Origin: Microbacterium gubbeenense DSM 15944
Lineage (GTDB): Bacteria; Actinomycetota; Actinomycetes; Actinomycetales; Microbacteriaceae
Length of the DNA: 57,088 nucleotides
Assembly (NCBI RefSeq): GCF_000422745.1
Contig: NZ_AUGQ01000015.1
Span: 1 to 57,088 of the forward strand
Direction of reading: 5' to 3'
Each line of letters begins with the position of its first letter. The first letter of the stretch is position 1. The notes beneath the pieces are model-generated. The model was not told the origin of the DNA, made no database searches, and was given only the letters and a program-made list of their open reading frames with translations. Shown in pieces: positions 26,160-35,757 of this stretch. The translations under genes were made by a program, and so were the position numbers.

Positions 26160-27107
26160 ATGGCCGTGATCGAGAACGCGAAGGTGACCGTCGTCGGCGC
26201 GGGTGCGGTGGGTTCCGCGACCGCGTACGCCATGCTGATCCGCTCGTCCGCGCGCCAGGTCGTCCTGTACGACATCGATCGCGCACGCGTTGAAGCCGAG
26301 GCGCTCGATCTTGCGCACGGCGCGATGTTCCTCGGCGCCGGCACCGTGACGGGCACGAGCGACATCGACCGCACCGTCGGATCTCACGTCATCGTCGTCA
26401 CCGCGGGCGCGGCCCAGCGGCCTGGCCAGACGCGACTCGAACTCATCGAGACCAACGCCCGCATCTTCCGCACGATGATCCCGCAGCTCGTCGCGGCGTC
26501 CCCGCGCGCGATCGTGATCGTCGTCACGAACCCATGCGACGTCCTCACGATGCTCGCGGTCGAGCAGACGGGCATCGACCCGGCGCGGCTGTTCGCGTCG
26601 GGGTGCGTGCTCGACACCTCGCGCCTGCGCTGGGCGATCGCGCAGCGAGCCGGTGTGGATGCGCGCTCGGTGCACGCGAACATCGCCGGCGAGCACGGCG
26701 ATTCCCAGCTGCCGCTGTGGTCGTCTGCGACGATCGGGCCGGTGCCCATCGCGGAGTGGGAGCCGGCGTTCGATGATGACGAGCTCGATCGCATCGCGCA
26801 CGGAGTGCGCACCGCTGCGTACGCAATCATCGAGGGGAAGGGCGCGACGAACTACGCCATCGGCCTGGCGGGAACACGCGTCGCGGAGGCCGTTCTGCGC
26901 GACGAGCGCGCCATCTTGCCGGTGTCGACCGTGCTGCAGGGCGACTACGGCATCGACGGCGTGGCGTTGTCGATCCCCTCGGTCGTCGGATCCGCCGGCG
27001 CCGTGCCGATTCCCCACGTGCGGCTCGCCGACCGCGAACGCGAGCAGCTCGAAGCATCTGCACGCACGCTCGCCGAGACCGCGGCAGCCGTGCGGGCGAC
27101 GCTGTAG
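26160..27107 (+). CDS. ldh: L-lactate dehydrogenase
   Basis: A 315-residue NAD-dependent dehydrogenase. The Rossmann motif is VTVVGAGAVGSATAYAML. The specificity loop reads TAGAAQRPGQTRLEL; the glutamine at the substrate-selecting position favours lactate over malate, which needs arginine there. The catalytic histidine lies in NIAGEHGDSQLPLWS. It interconverts pyruvate and L-lactate in the cytosol. The ATG at 26160 is preferred over an upstream alternative because family homology begins at MAVIENAKV. It starts 46 bases after the MMPL gene. Confidence 0.93.
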   Translation: MAVIENAKVTVVGAGAVGSATAYAMLIRSSARQVVLYDIDRARVEAEALDLAHGAMFLGAGTVTGTSDIDRTVGSHVIVVTAGAAQRPGQTRLELIETNARIFRTMIPQLVAASPRAIVIVVTNPCDVLTMLAVEQTGIDPARLFASGCVLDTSRLRWAIAQRAGVDARSVHANIAGEHGDSQLPLWSSATIGPVPIAEWEPAFDDDELDRIAHGVRTAAYAIIEGKGATNYAIGLAGTRVAEAVLRDERAILPVSTVLQGDYGIDGVALSIPSVVGSAGAVPIPHVRLADREREQLEASARTLAETAAAVRATL

Positions 27108-27152
27108 CCTGACGCGACACGTTCTGTCAGGGGTCACCCCTAGCCTCGGAGG

Positions 27153-30100
27153 ATGGCAGGGATCGAGCTCACGGACGCGCACGTTGACGCGATCTTCACC
27201 GAAGAAGACGCGGCTGACGGGCGCGAGCTCGTGTCCCGACTGCCTGTGCGGGTGCTGAAGGCCGAGACGGGGCGCGAGTTCTCGGCCGCGCTCGTGACGG
27301 TCGGCTCGCTGAACGTCGAGATCGAGATGGGCGCGGCCGGCGAGATCGATCTGTGGTGCGGGCATGACGGATCCGGTCGCTGCGCACACGGGGCCGCGGC
27401 CCTCCTCGCGCTCGCCGAGCGCAGCGAGCCGTTCGGCGTCGGCGGGGTCGGGCAGGGTGACGGCAGGCGACGAGCTCCCACCAGCGATACCTGGGAGCGC
27501 ACCCTCAAGAGCCTCATGCCCGCCGAGCCCTCGAGCGACGGAGCAGATCCACCGGGCGGCATCGCGCTGCTGTTCGCGGTGCGCGATCCGGATCCGGGCG
27601 ATCCTCCGGGCGCCGGCGTCGCCGTCCGCCCCGCCGTGCGCGGTTCGCGCGGCTCCGCCGGTCAGTGGGTGCGCTCGGGGATCAGCTGGCGGCAGGTGTC
27701 CGAGTCGGATGCGCAGGATGCACGGTGGCGCGCGCTCGCCGAGATCGAGTCGCTGTTCGCCGGGCGCCACAATTTCCGCGTCGCAGAGGAACGCATCCGG
27801 CGCGGCTCGCGCACCGGATCGCATGGCGCCGGCGGGTGGGGAACACCCGATTGGATTCGCCTGGACGCGGTGCCGTCGCGCGGCCTCTGGGAGGCCCTGC
27901 TCGCCGCGCACGATTCCGGTGTCGAGTTCGTCACCGACGATCGCGAGCAGCGCGCCATCGACGTCTCGGACGCCGCGCACGAGGCGGTGCTCGATCTCCG
28001 GATGGTGGGCGGCCGTCTGTGGGTCGAGGCCGCCGTGACGGACGCCGATGATCCGGGCGCGCGCGCCGCGGTGATGTCGCTCGGGGCGCCGACCGCGGCG
28101 ATCGCCCGGATCACCGACGATCCCGCGCGTCTGGACCTGCTGATTCCGCTGGCGAGCCCGACGACACCCGAATGGGATCGGTTCTTCGAGAAAGGGCATC
28201 TGTCGATCCCTGCGACGCGCATTGCCGATTTCACGCATGACTATCTCCCGCAGCTGCGGGAGGTCGCCCCGCTCGTCTCGAGCGATGGATCCTTCGATCT
28301 GCCGGCGCCCGCGCTTCCCGAGCTCGTGCTTGCGATCCGCCATGCCGACCCCGTCGCGCGACTGTTCTGGGAGTGGCAGCTGCCACCGGGCGAATACCGA
28401 GGCCGCCAGGCCGAGCGCGATCTTCTGCACGAGGTGGAGCGTGCCGCCGGCCGATTCGCGCACTTGCTCGGTCGCGGCCGCGCGGATCGCAATTTTCCCG
28501 CGCGAGATCTGGACGCCGATCAGACGGTCGAGTTCCTCGCGCACGTGCTGCCCGCCCTGCGCCGTGTCGAGGGGCTCACGATAGAGACCCATGACGAGGT
28601 GCCGTCTTTCTCGTTCGCAACGGAGGACCCGGTCATCCAGATCGGCGCCGATCCGTCGGGCGAAGACTGGTTCGAGCTGAACATCGTGGTCTCCATCCAG
28701 GGAGAGCCGGTGTCATCCAGTGACCTGCTGCGAGCGCTCTCGCTCGGGCGCACCTACTTCCGGCTTCTCAGCGGCACGGTTTTTCCCCTCACAGACGAAC
28801 GATTTGCTCGCCTGCGCGACGTGCTCACCGAGGCGAAGGCGCTGCACGATTTCCCGGCCGAGCACCCCACGCTGCCGCGCTATCAGTTCGACCTGTGGCA
28901 GGAGCTCGCCGAGGTCGGCCTGCTCGAGAAGCAGCACGCCGCATGGGTCGGCTCGATGCGCGCGCTCGGCGACGACCGCGTCGAGCGGCGCGAACCGCCC
29001 CCGTCGTTCCGCGCGACCCTGCGCGACTATCAGCAGCACGGGTTCAGTTGGCTCGACTTCCTGCGCCGGCACCGACTCGGCGGCATCCTCGCCGACGACA
29101 TGGGCCTCGGTAAGACCGTGCAGGTGCTCGCCGCGCTCGACCAGGCTCGCGCTGACGACCCCGAGGCGCGTTTCCTCGTCGTCACGCCGACGAGCGTCGT
29201 CGGCCACTGGATAGCCGAGGCAGAGAGATTCGCGCCCGAGCTCGGTGCAGTCGCCGTCACCTCGACGACGCGGAAGCGCAAGACGCCCCTCGATGAGGCC
29301 GCTGGCGGCGCGCGCCTCATCGTCACGAGCTACGCCATTCTGCGCCACGACGCCGAGGACTTCGCGCGCGCGGGCTTCCGGATCCTCGTGCTCGACGAGG
29401 CGCAGAACGTCAAGAACTCATCGTCGCGGGGTTACGCGGCCGCGCGCCTCGTCGGCGCTCCGACGACGTTCGCCGTCACGGGAACCCCGCTCGAGAACAA
29501 TCTGATGGAGCTGTTCTCGCTCGTCACGCTCGCGGCTCCCGGGCTCGTCGGCACCAGATCGCACTTCCGCGAGCACTTCTCGCGCACCATCGAGAAGCAG
29601 GGCAATCCCGCCCGCCTCGAACAGCTCCGTGCGCGGGTGCGGCCGTTCCTCCTGCGCCGCACGAAGGAGGAGGTCGCGCCCGAGCTGCCGCCGAAGACCG
29701 TGCAGGTGATCGAGGTGCCGCTGCATCCCACGCATCAGCGCGCATACGAACGGCGGTTCCGTCGCGAGCAGCAGAAGCTGCTCGGCCTCCTTGACGACGT
29801 GAACAAGAACCAGATCCAGATCCTCGCTTCGCTCACGCGGTTGCGGCGCGAGGCGCTCGATCCGTCGTTCGGCGACGCCGCCGACGTGGCGGGTGTGCGT
29901 TCGGCGAAGCTCGACGCACTCGGCGAACTGCTCGACGAGATCACCGCCGACGGGCATCGCGCGCTCGTTTTCAGTCAGTTCACCGACTTCCTCGGGCTGG
30001 CCGCGGGCGTGGCAGAATCCCGCGGCATCAAGTTCTCGTATCTCGACGGGTCGACGACGCAGAGGCAGCGCCAGCGCATGGTCGATCGTTTCCAGAACGG

Positions 30101-30416
30101 TGAAGATCCGGCGTTCTTCATCTCGCTCAAGGCGGGCGGCACCGGGCTGAACCTCACCTCGGCCGACTACTGCATCCTGCTCGATCCGTGGTGGAACCCC
30201 GCCGCGGAAGAGCAGGCGATCGACCGCGCGCACCGCATCGGACAGACGAAGCCGGTCATGGTCTACCGGCTCATTTCGGCGGGCACGATCGAACAGAAGG
30301 TGCGCGAGCTGCAACAGAAGAAGCGGCAGCTGTTCTCGAGCGTGCTCGCAGGAACGGCGGCGTCCGGCCTCACCAGCGACGACTATCGAGCCTTGATCGA
30401 CGGGCACCCTGTGTGA
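27153..30416 (+). CDS. SNF2/SWI2-type DEAD-box helicase
   Basis: A 1087-residue SNF2-family ATPase. The N-terminal ~100 residues hold a SWIM-like zinc finger with histidine replacing one cysteine (WCGHDGSGRCAHGAAALLAL). A long middle domain (SNF2_assoc type) follows. The motor spans ~630-1070: Walker A ADDMGLGKTVQVLAAL, VTPTSVVGHW, DEAQNVKNSSS, GTPLENNLMELFSL, then VFSQFTDFLGL, GTGLNLTSADYCILLDPWWN and the final DRAHRIGQTKPV. Such proteins translocate on double-stranded DNA; the bacterial role is unclear. GGAGG abuts the ATG, which is too close for normal use, so a leaderless message is possible. Confidence 0.93.
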   Translation: MAGIELTDAHVDAIFTEEDAADGRELVSRLPVRVLKAETGREFSAALVTVGSLNVEIEMGAAGEIDLWCGHDGSGRCAHGAAALLALAERSEPFGVGGVGQGDGRRRAPTSDTWERTLKSLMPAEPSSDGADPPGGIALLFAVRDPDPGDPPGAGVAVRPAVRGSRGSAGQWVRSGISWRQVSESDAQDARWRALAEIESLFAGRHNFRVAEERIRRGSRTGSHGAGGWGTPDWIRLDAVPSRGLWEALLAAHDSGVEFVTDDREQRAIDVSDAAHEAVLDLRMVGGRLWVEAAVTDADDPGARAAVMSLGAPTAAIARITDDPARLDLLIPLASPTTPEWDRFFEKGHLSIPATRIADFTHDYLPQLREVAPLVSSDGSFDLPAPALPELVLAIRHADPVARLFWEWQLPPGEYRGRQAERDLLHEVERAAGRFAHLLGRGRADRNFPARDLDADQTVEFLAHVLPALRRVEGLTIETHDEVPSFSFATEDPVIQIGADPSGEDWFELNIVVSIQGEPVSSSDLLRALSLGRTYFRLLSGTVFPLTDERFARLRDVLTEAKALHDFPAEHPTLPRYQFDLWQELAEVGLLEKQHAAWVGSMRALGDDRVERREPPPSFRATLRDYQQHGFSWLDFLRRHRLGGILADDMGLGKTVQVLAALDQARADDPEARFLVVTPTSVVGHWIAEAERFAPELGAVAVTSTTRKRKTPLDEAAGGARLIVTSYAILRHDAEDFARAGFRILVLDEAQNVKNSSSRGYAAARLVGAPTTFAVTGTPLENNLMELFSLVTLAAPGLVGTRSHFREHFSRTIEKQGNPARLEQLRARVRPFLLRRTKEEVAPELPPKTVQVIEVPLHPTHQRAYERRFRREQQKLLGLLDDVNKNQIQILASLTRLRREALDPSFGDAADVAGVRSAKLDALGELLDEITADGHRALVFSQFTDFLGLAAGVAESRGIKFSYLDGSTTQRQRQRMVDRFQNGEDPAFFISLKAGGTGLNLTSADYCILLDPWWNPAAEEQAIDRAHRIGQTKPVMVYRLISAGTIEQKVRELQQKKRQLFSSVLAGTAASGLTSDDYRALIDGHPV

Positions 30417-30495
30417 TAATTTTTATATGCGCGGGAATAGATCATGACCGCTCGCGTTATCCTCCACGATCACGCTCCGCTCGAAAGGATTCTTC

Positions 30496-31053
30496 ATGAC
30501 CCTCACCGCTGCCACCGTTCCCGGCTACATCGCCGGCACCTGGACCATCGACCCCGCCCACTCCGAGGTCACTTTCTCGGTTCGCCACCTCGCGATCAGC
30601 AAGGTCAAGGGCAAGTTCGAGACCTTCGACGCGACTGTCGTCACCGGCGAGACCCTCGAGCAGTCGTCCGTCGAGGCCACGGTTGAGATCGCCAGCGTCA
30701 ACACCGGCCAGGAGGGTCGCGACGGCCACCTGCGCACCGGCGACTTCTTCGCCGCCGACGAGTTCCCGACCATGACGTTCCGCTCCACCGCGATCCGCCC
30801 GCAGAACGACCACGTGCTGATCGACGGAGACCTCACGCTGCGCGGCGTCACCAAGCCCGTCACTTTCACGGGCGAGTTCGGCGGCATCACGGTCGACGGC
30901 TACGGCCAGACGAAGGCCGGCGGCGAGGCCACGGCCAAGATCGACCGCACCGACTTCGGTGTCAACTGGAACACCGCGGTCGACGCCGGTGGCTTCATGC
31001 TCGGCAACGACGTCACGATCACGCTCGAGCTGCAGTTCACGCTCCAGCAGTAA
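30496..31053 (+). CDS. YceI family protein
   Basis: A 185-residue protein of the YceI lipocalin-like fold, which binds isoprenoid or other long hydrophobic molecules. Marks are GTWTIDPAHSEVTFSVRHL near the start, KVKGKFETFDATV, GDFFAADEFPTMTFRST and LTLRGVTKPVTFTGEFGG, with DRTDFGVNWN before the end. No signal peptide is seen, as usual for the short actinobacterial form. The ATG at 30496 has GAAAGGA upstream; AT-rich DNA (TGATAATTTTTATA) before it is a likely promoter. It is monocistronic, with a hairpin downstream. Confidence 0.95.
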   Translation: MTLTAATVPGYIAGTWTIDPAHSEVTFSVRHLAISKVKGKFETFDATVVTGETLEQSSVEATVEIASVNTGQEGRDGHLRTGDFFAADEFPTMTFRSTAIRPQNDHVLIDGDLTLRGVTKPVTFTGEFGGITVDGYGQTKAGGEATAKIDRTDFGVNWNTAVDAGGFMLGNDVTITLELQFTLQQ

Positions 31054-31066
31054 TCGCGATCTCCAC

Positions 31067-31104
31067 CAGAGCGGCTCGGCGTCACGGTACGCCGGGCCGC
31101 TCTG
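31067..31104 (+). terminator. Terminator downstream of the YceI gene
   Basis: CAGAGCGGC (31067-31075) pairs with GCCGCTCTG (31096-31104), with an inner CGGCG/CGCCG stem. It lies 13 bases after the stop and faces the converging ABC operon. Confidence 0.75.
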
Positions 31105-31191
31105 TCGTGCGCCTGTATGTGTGCGCATCTGGAAGGAGGAACGATGGAAGCACGCCGTCGTTCTGCTATCTCGCGGGGCCGATGTCTTCGG

Positions 31192-32955
31192 TCAGTGGTG
31201 TTCACTGTCGAGGTTCCGGCCCTGGCCAGCGAGCAGGGCTGCAAAGGACCCATCGGCGGCAACGAGCTCGTCCCAGACTCCTGTTTCGACGACGCGCCCC
31301 TCCTCGAGCACGATGATCCGATCGGCATCGCGAAGCGTCTCGAGCCGGTGCGCGATGACAAGCATGGAGGAGCCGAGTGTTCGCAATCGTCGGATGAGGC
31401 GGGCCTGTGTGAGCGGATCCTGGTGGCTGGTCGCCTCGTCGAGGATGAGCACGCCACCAGGCAGATTCGGCGCCGCGTGAAGCAGCGTACGGGCGAGGGC
31501 GAGGCGCTGGCGCTGCCCGCCAGAGAGACGGAACCCGCGTCGCCCGACGACTGCCCCCAGGTCAAGATCATCGAGCTCGACGAGTGCGAGAGCGCGGTGC
31601 AACTGCGAGTCGGTGGCGTTGATATCCGCGAGACGCAGGTTGACGGCGACCGCGTCGTCGAGCACGAACGGATCTTGGCTCGCGACCGACACGCGTCGCG
31701 TGACGTCGCGTGTGCCGCGTACACGGGCATCCTCCCCGTCAATGCGCACGTTCCCGACATCAGGATCCCGGTGCCGCTGCGCAAGCCGCGCCAGGGTCGA
31801 TTTTCCCGATCCGGTCGCACCGACAACGCCGACGAACTCACCTCGCCTGACTTCCAGTGCCACGTCACAGAGCACCGGTCCTGCGGTGCCCGGATAGGTG
31901 TACGTGACGTTGTCGAATTCGAGAGCGACAGACTGCGCGCGATCGCCGGTGACGGGCGATTCAGGTTCGGTTACGGTCGGTGGCCGACACATGAGTTCGC
32001 GGATGCGCCGGGCCGCCTCCAACCCGGCCGGCAATGAGGTTGCGAGACGCTCGACGGTTTCGAGCGAGGTGAGTGTTCCGAGAACGAGCGCGATAGCGAC
32101 GAACAGGCCGGGCAGTGTGTCGCGGAACGCATCCGCATCTCCACTCGCGAGCACACCAGCGACGAGCACGGCGAGCGATCCGCCCCACACGCGCAGATTC
32201 GACAGCGCGTGCCGCCAGCCGGCGCGGGCACCGGCCGCCCTGAGCACCCGCGCGAGGCTCCGGTCGAGCGCCGCGAGCGAGGCGGCTCGTTGCGGCTCAG
32301 CTTGAGCCGCAACGATCTCCTCGCGGGTGCGCATGGTGTCGGCAACGTGCTGGGCGATGTCAGCGCGCACGGTTGCGGTGGCCTGCGCCGCGCGCTGTCC
32401 GGCGGCCGCCCCGAGCAGCGGCAGCAGAATACCGAGGGCGAGGACGCTCGCCACCGTCGCCCCGATGGTGGCTCCTGCGGCGATCCACGCGGCGATCGTG
32501 GCTCCGAACGGAATGACCACCGCACTCACCGCGGGGGCGATCGTGTGGGCGAAGAAGACCTCGACACGGTCCACGTCGCGCACGGCGACCGTCTGGATGC
32601 GGGCGGCGCCAAGACCTTCCGTGACCGCGGGGGCTTGTGGCGCGAGCCGCTCAAGCAGCTGGATGCGCATCTCGCCCATCAGGCTGAACGCAGCGAGATG
32701 GCCGAGCAGCTGCTCGAGGTATCGCAATAGCGCGCGCAGCACGGCGGCAACGAGTGTGGCGACAACGACGCCGGCGAGGAAACTCGGTCTATCTGCGCGA
32801 CCGGCCGCGAGCATCCCGATACCCCAGGCAGGCACAGCAAGGACGGCTGCACCGAGAGCGTGGCCGAGCAACCGTGAGACTGTCGAGACGAGCAGACGCA
32901 ACGACGCTGCCCTGGCGAAACTGAGCAGCCAGCCGATTGTTGTTCGACGTGTCAT
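31192..32955 (-). CDS. ABC transporter, fused permease and ATPase (second of a pair)
   Basis: A 587-residue half transporter with membrane segments in ~1-310 and an ATPase in ~340-580: Walker A GATGSGKSTLARL, signature RLSGGQRQRLALA, Walker B GVLILDEATS, and switch VIAHRL. Its ATG overlaps the stop of the preceding ABC gene (ATGA at 32952-32955), so the two probably form a heterodimer. Such exporter-fold pairs next to FecBCD genes recall IrtAB/YbtPQ, which import metal-siderophore complexes despite their exporter fold. No siderophore-interacting reductase domain is present. Last gene of the operon. Confidence 0.88.
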   Translation of the reverse strand: MTRRTTIGWLLSFARAASLRLLVSTVSRLLGHALGAAVLAVPAWGIGMLAAGRADRPSFLAGVVVATLVAAVLRALLRYLEQLLGHLAAFSLMGEMRIQLLERLAPQAPAVTEGLGAARIQTVAVRDVDRVEVFFAHTIAPAVSAVVIPFGATIAAWIAAGATIGATVASVLALGILLPLLGAAAGQRAAQATATVRADIAQHVADTMRTREEIVAAQAEPQRAASLAALDRSLARVLRAAGARAGWRHALSNLRVWGGSLAVLVAGVLASGDADAFRDTLPGLFVAIALVLGTLTSLETVERLATSLPAGLEAARRIRELMCRPPTVTEPESPVTGDRAQSVALEFDNVTYTYPGTAGPVLCDVALEVRRGEFVGVVGATGSGKSTLARLAQRHRDPDVGNVRIDGEDARVRGTRDVTRRVSVASQDPFVLDDAVAVNLRLADINATDSQLHRALALVELDDLDLGAVVGRRGFRLSGGQRQRLALARTLLHAAPNLPGGVLILDEATSHQDPLTQARLIRRLRTLGSSMLVIAHRLETLRDADRIIVLEEGRVVETGVWDELVAADGSFAALLAGQGRNLDSEHH

Positions 32956-34667
32956 ACCTGCTCGACATTCGTCTTGAGCGCGGCTCGATAGTAACCGGGA
33001 CGCTCGCGGAGTTCGGCAGGGCTGTCGGCCGCGGTGATGCGACCGCCTTCGATGACGATCACGAGGTCAGAGTCGGTGGTCATCTCGAGGCGGTGAGCGA
33101 CTTGCACCACTGTTCTGCCGCCCGCGGCGCTGTGCAGGCTCTCGCGCACGAGCGTTTCGGTTCGACGGTCGAGGTCGGCCGTCGCTTCGTCAAGCAGCAG
33201 CACGGGACGCTCCCGCAGCAACGCCCGTGCGAGCATCAGACGACGGCGTTGGCCGCCCGAGAGCATCGCCCCGCCTTCCCCCACTGCCCCTGCCAGACCA
33301 TGCGGTCTTGTGAGGATCTCACCGCGAAGGTGAGCCTGTTCGAGCGCCGCGAGCAGCTGCGCATCCGTCGCGGTCGGGTCGACGAGCCGCAGGTTATCGG
33401 CGACCGTTGTCGAGAGCAGGCTCGCATTCTGCGATACGAGATTCATTCGTTGGCGCAGGTGTGCCGCAGTGCAGGGTTCGCCGTCGAGAGTGATGTCGCC
33501 TGCAGTGACGGGCTGGAGTCCGGCGACGACGCGCAGCAGCGTTGATTTCCCGGCACCGGTGGGCCCGACGACGCTCACGTGCGCACCTGCCGGGATGCGC
33601 AGATCGACGCCATCGAGCACGGTGCGGTCGCCGTGGCTCACCGTGACCCCGCTCAGCTCGAGATCGCCCGCTGCTCGGAGGGCATTCGGCGCGCCGGCAG
33701 GATCGGGCCCCTCACCGCTCTCCGCGAGCAGCGACTCGAGCTGCTTTCTCCGCGCCCGCCCGCCGAGCCCGACATAGAAGGTGCGGCCCACTCGGTCGAT
33801 GGGTTCGACGAGCAGCACAACGAGCAACAGCCCGGCGAACGCGTCACCGGCGCTCACCGCATCCCCTGCGAGTTGCCACAGCAGCAACGCGACTGCTGCC
33901 CCGCTCATGACGAGGCCGAACGCCGCGTCGTTGACGATGATCATGACCTGGTTGCGGGCAAGAAGCCTGCCGAGCTCGGCCATCGCGTTGCGCGCCGATT
34001 CGGCGTACTCACGCCGCACTCGTGGAAATGCTCCGAGCACGTTGATGGTGCCGAGCCCCTCCAGCATCTCGAGGTATCGAGATGCCGCCTGCGCTTCACG
34101 ACTGCGGTAGTGGGCGTTCGAGCGACGCAGCAGGCTTCCGGCAACGATGATGACCGCGGGCACGAGCGCCACGAACCCCGCGAGCGCGAGGGCGCTCAGC
34201 GGGTGAATGCCGACCGCCCACGCAATGAGCACGATGATCGGTGCGGTGAACGACGCGAATGTGGCGGCCAGGAACGTCGCTCGGTACCCGCCCGTTTTCT
34301 CGACGCCGGATGTGGCGGCGTCAACGATACTGTTCTCGGTCGCGCGATCAGGGCGATCGCCGTGCGACGGCTCGAGGGCATTGACTCTCAGTCCGGCGGC
34401 GACGACCCGCTGCCGCCACCGTGCTTCTTCCTCGCCCTGGATGCGCCCCGGCAGAGACTCGGCACACATCCCGGCGAAGGCTCCGAGCAGCGCGCAGGCG
34501 ATCGCAGCGGTGACGGTTGAGAAGATGGGCTCGCCCGCGAGCGTTCGGTCGAGAACACCCCCGATGGCGATTGCGCTGGCCGCGAGGGCACCGGTGCGCA
34601 GCCAACTCGCGATCACCACGCACCACGCGCCTCTCGGTGCGTCACGCAGCAGCTCATCGATCCACAT
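32952..34667 (-). CDS. ABC transporter, fused permease and ATPase (first of a pair)
   Basis: A 571-residue half transporter. I chose the ATG at 34667 (MWIDELLRDAPRG) because GAGGGGG lies upstream; a GTG at 34694 would add nine residues. Membrane segments occupy ~1-290. The ATPase shows Walker A GPTGAGKSTLLRV, Q-loop NLVSQNASLL, signature MLSGGQRRRLMLA and Walker B VLLLDEATADLD, with switch QVAHRLEM. Paired with the downstream gene by start/stop overlap. Fourth gene of the operon behind the 37716 palindrome, so likely a metallophore transporter by context. Confidence 0.88.
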   Translation of the reverse strand: MWIDELLRDAPRGAWCVVIASWLRTGALAASAIAIGGVLDRTLAGEPIFSTVTAAIACALLGAFAGMCAESLPGRIQGEEEARWRQRVVAAGLRVNALEPSHGDRPDRATENSIVDAATSGVEKTGGYRATFLAATFASFTAPIIVLIAWAVGIHPLSALALAGFVALVPAVIIVAGSLLRRSNAHYRSREAQAASRYLEMLEGLGTINVLGAFPRVRREYAESARNAMAELGRLLARNQVMIIVNDAAFGLVMSGAAVALLLWQLAGDAVSAGDAFAGLLLVVLLVEPIDRVGRTFYVGLGGRARRKQLESLLAESGEGPDPAGAPNALRAAGDLELSGVTVSHGDRTVLDGVDLRIPAGAHVSVVGPTGAGKSTLLRVVAGLQPVTAGDITLDGEPCTAAHLRQRMNLVSQNASLLSTTVADNLRLVDPTATDAQLLAALEQAHLRGEILTRPHGLAGAVGEGGAMLSGGQRRRLMLARALLRERPVLLLDEATADLDRRTETLVRESLHSAAGGRTVVQVAHRLEMTTDSDLVIVIEGGRITAADSPAELRERPGYYRAALKTNVEQV

Positions 34668-34729
34668 CGGTCCCCCTCGGCTCTCTGCCATCACCCGCGC
34701 GCGCTGGAGGTTTCATCCGGAGAAGGTCC

Positions 34730-35746
34730 CTACGCGAACACGTCGGGGTGCAGCAGCTCAGCGATCTCTTTGAGGCCCTCGCTGATCCGCGAGCCGGCGG
34801 TACCCGAGGTCGTTTCGGCGTCAACGAGATGCACCTCGTCATCGGCGACTGCCCGAACGTCAGCGAGCGCTGGGTTCTCCAACAGCTCGGCAAATGGTTC
34901 GAGCCCAGCGTCACGGAAATCCTGCACAACGATCACATCGGGATCCGCGGCGATGATCGCTTCAGGATCGGCAGGCATCGCCTGATTCCAACCTTCCTCG
35001 ACCGCGACGGAACTCCCACCTGCGAGCTCGACGAGATTCGTGGTCGACGAGTGCGCTCCCATGATCATCTGTGTGCCACCGCGGGCCATGAGCACGAGCA
35101 CGCGCGGTTTGTTATCCACGTCGGCGACCGCGTCGGTCACTGCCGCGGCGTCGTCACGGACTGCGCTCGCGATTGTGCGCGCTTCAGAGTCAGCGCCGAC
35201 GAGATCGCCGATGGTCTCGATCGAGCTCGCGACGGTCTCCGGATCACCGAAGTCGGTCGACTCGAAAGCGGCGATCGGCACCCCGACACCCTCGAGCGAG
35301 TCGATGAGCGAGGCCTCGTCATCGTGCCGCCCCGTGAGCAGGACGAGGTCGGGGTCGAGGGACAAAATCTGCTCGGGGTCTGGGTTCTGCGTCACGCTCA
35401 GGTGCGTCGGCACGCTCTCGGCGAGGTCGAGTTGGTTGCCGGTGCCGGGCGTTGCGGACCCCTCCGCGACCGCGACGAGCCGTTCTGGGCCCACGAGTTC
35501 GAGAACGATGTCGCCCACCTCGGTCGACAGCGCGGCGACGTGCTGTGGCTCGGCGTCGATGTCGATGTCGCGGTCCCCGACGGCGACGGTGCGCGGGAAG
35601 TCAGCGGCAGAGGCAGCATCGGTCGATGCCTCGGAACCGCCGCCGTCGCTCGCGGACGACCCTGCGCATCCTGCGAGTGTGAGACAGCCAATGGCGGCAA
35701 GCGCCGTGAATGCCGCGCGGCGGCGATGTGGGAAAGCGGTGGTCAT
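34730..35746 (-). CDS. Periplasmic-type binding lipoprotein, FecB/BtuF-like
   Basis: A 338-residue cluster A-II binding protein from the ATG at 35746. The signal ends in a lipobox (LAAIGCLTLAGCAGSS). Typical elements are RTVAVGDRDIDIDAEPQHVA, LSLDPDLVLLTGR, VLVLMARGGTQMIMGA and IIAADPDVIVVQDF. This fold captures siderophores, haem or cobalamin. It lacks the His/Asp-rich loop of zinc-ion binding proteins, so the ligand is more likely a chelate than a free ion. It follows the ATPase gene by 11 bases. Confidence 0.9.
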   Translation of the reverse strand: MTTAFPHRRRAAFTALAAIGCLTLAGCAGSSASDGGGSEASTDAASAADFPRTVAVGDRDIDIDAEPQHVAALSTEVGDIVLELVGPERLVAVAEGSATPGTGNQLDLAESVPTHLSVTQNPDPEQILSLDPDLVLLTGRHDDEASLIDSLEGVGVPIAAFESTDFGDPETVASSIETIGDLVGADSEARTIASAVRDDAAAVTDAVADVDNKPRVLVLMARGGTQMIMGAHSSTTNLVELAGGSSVAVEEGWNQAMPADPEAIIAADPDVIVVQDFRDAGLEPFAELLENPALADVRAVADDEVHLVDAETTSGTAGSRISEGLKEIAELLHPDVFA

Positions 35747-35757
35747 GGTGTGTTCTC

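Noticed and set aside
26103..28592. 829-residue minus-strand ORF
   Set aside because: It lies opposite lactate dehydrogenase and the SNF2 N-terminus, both well supported.
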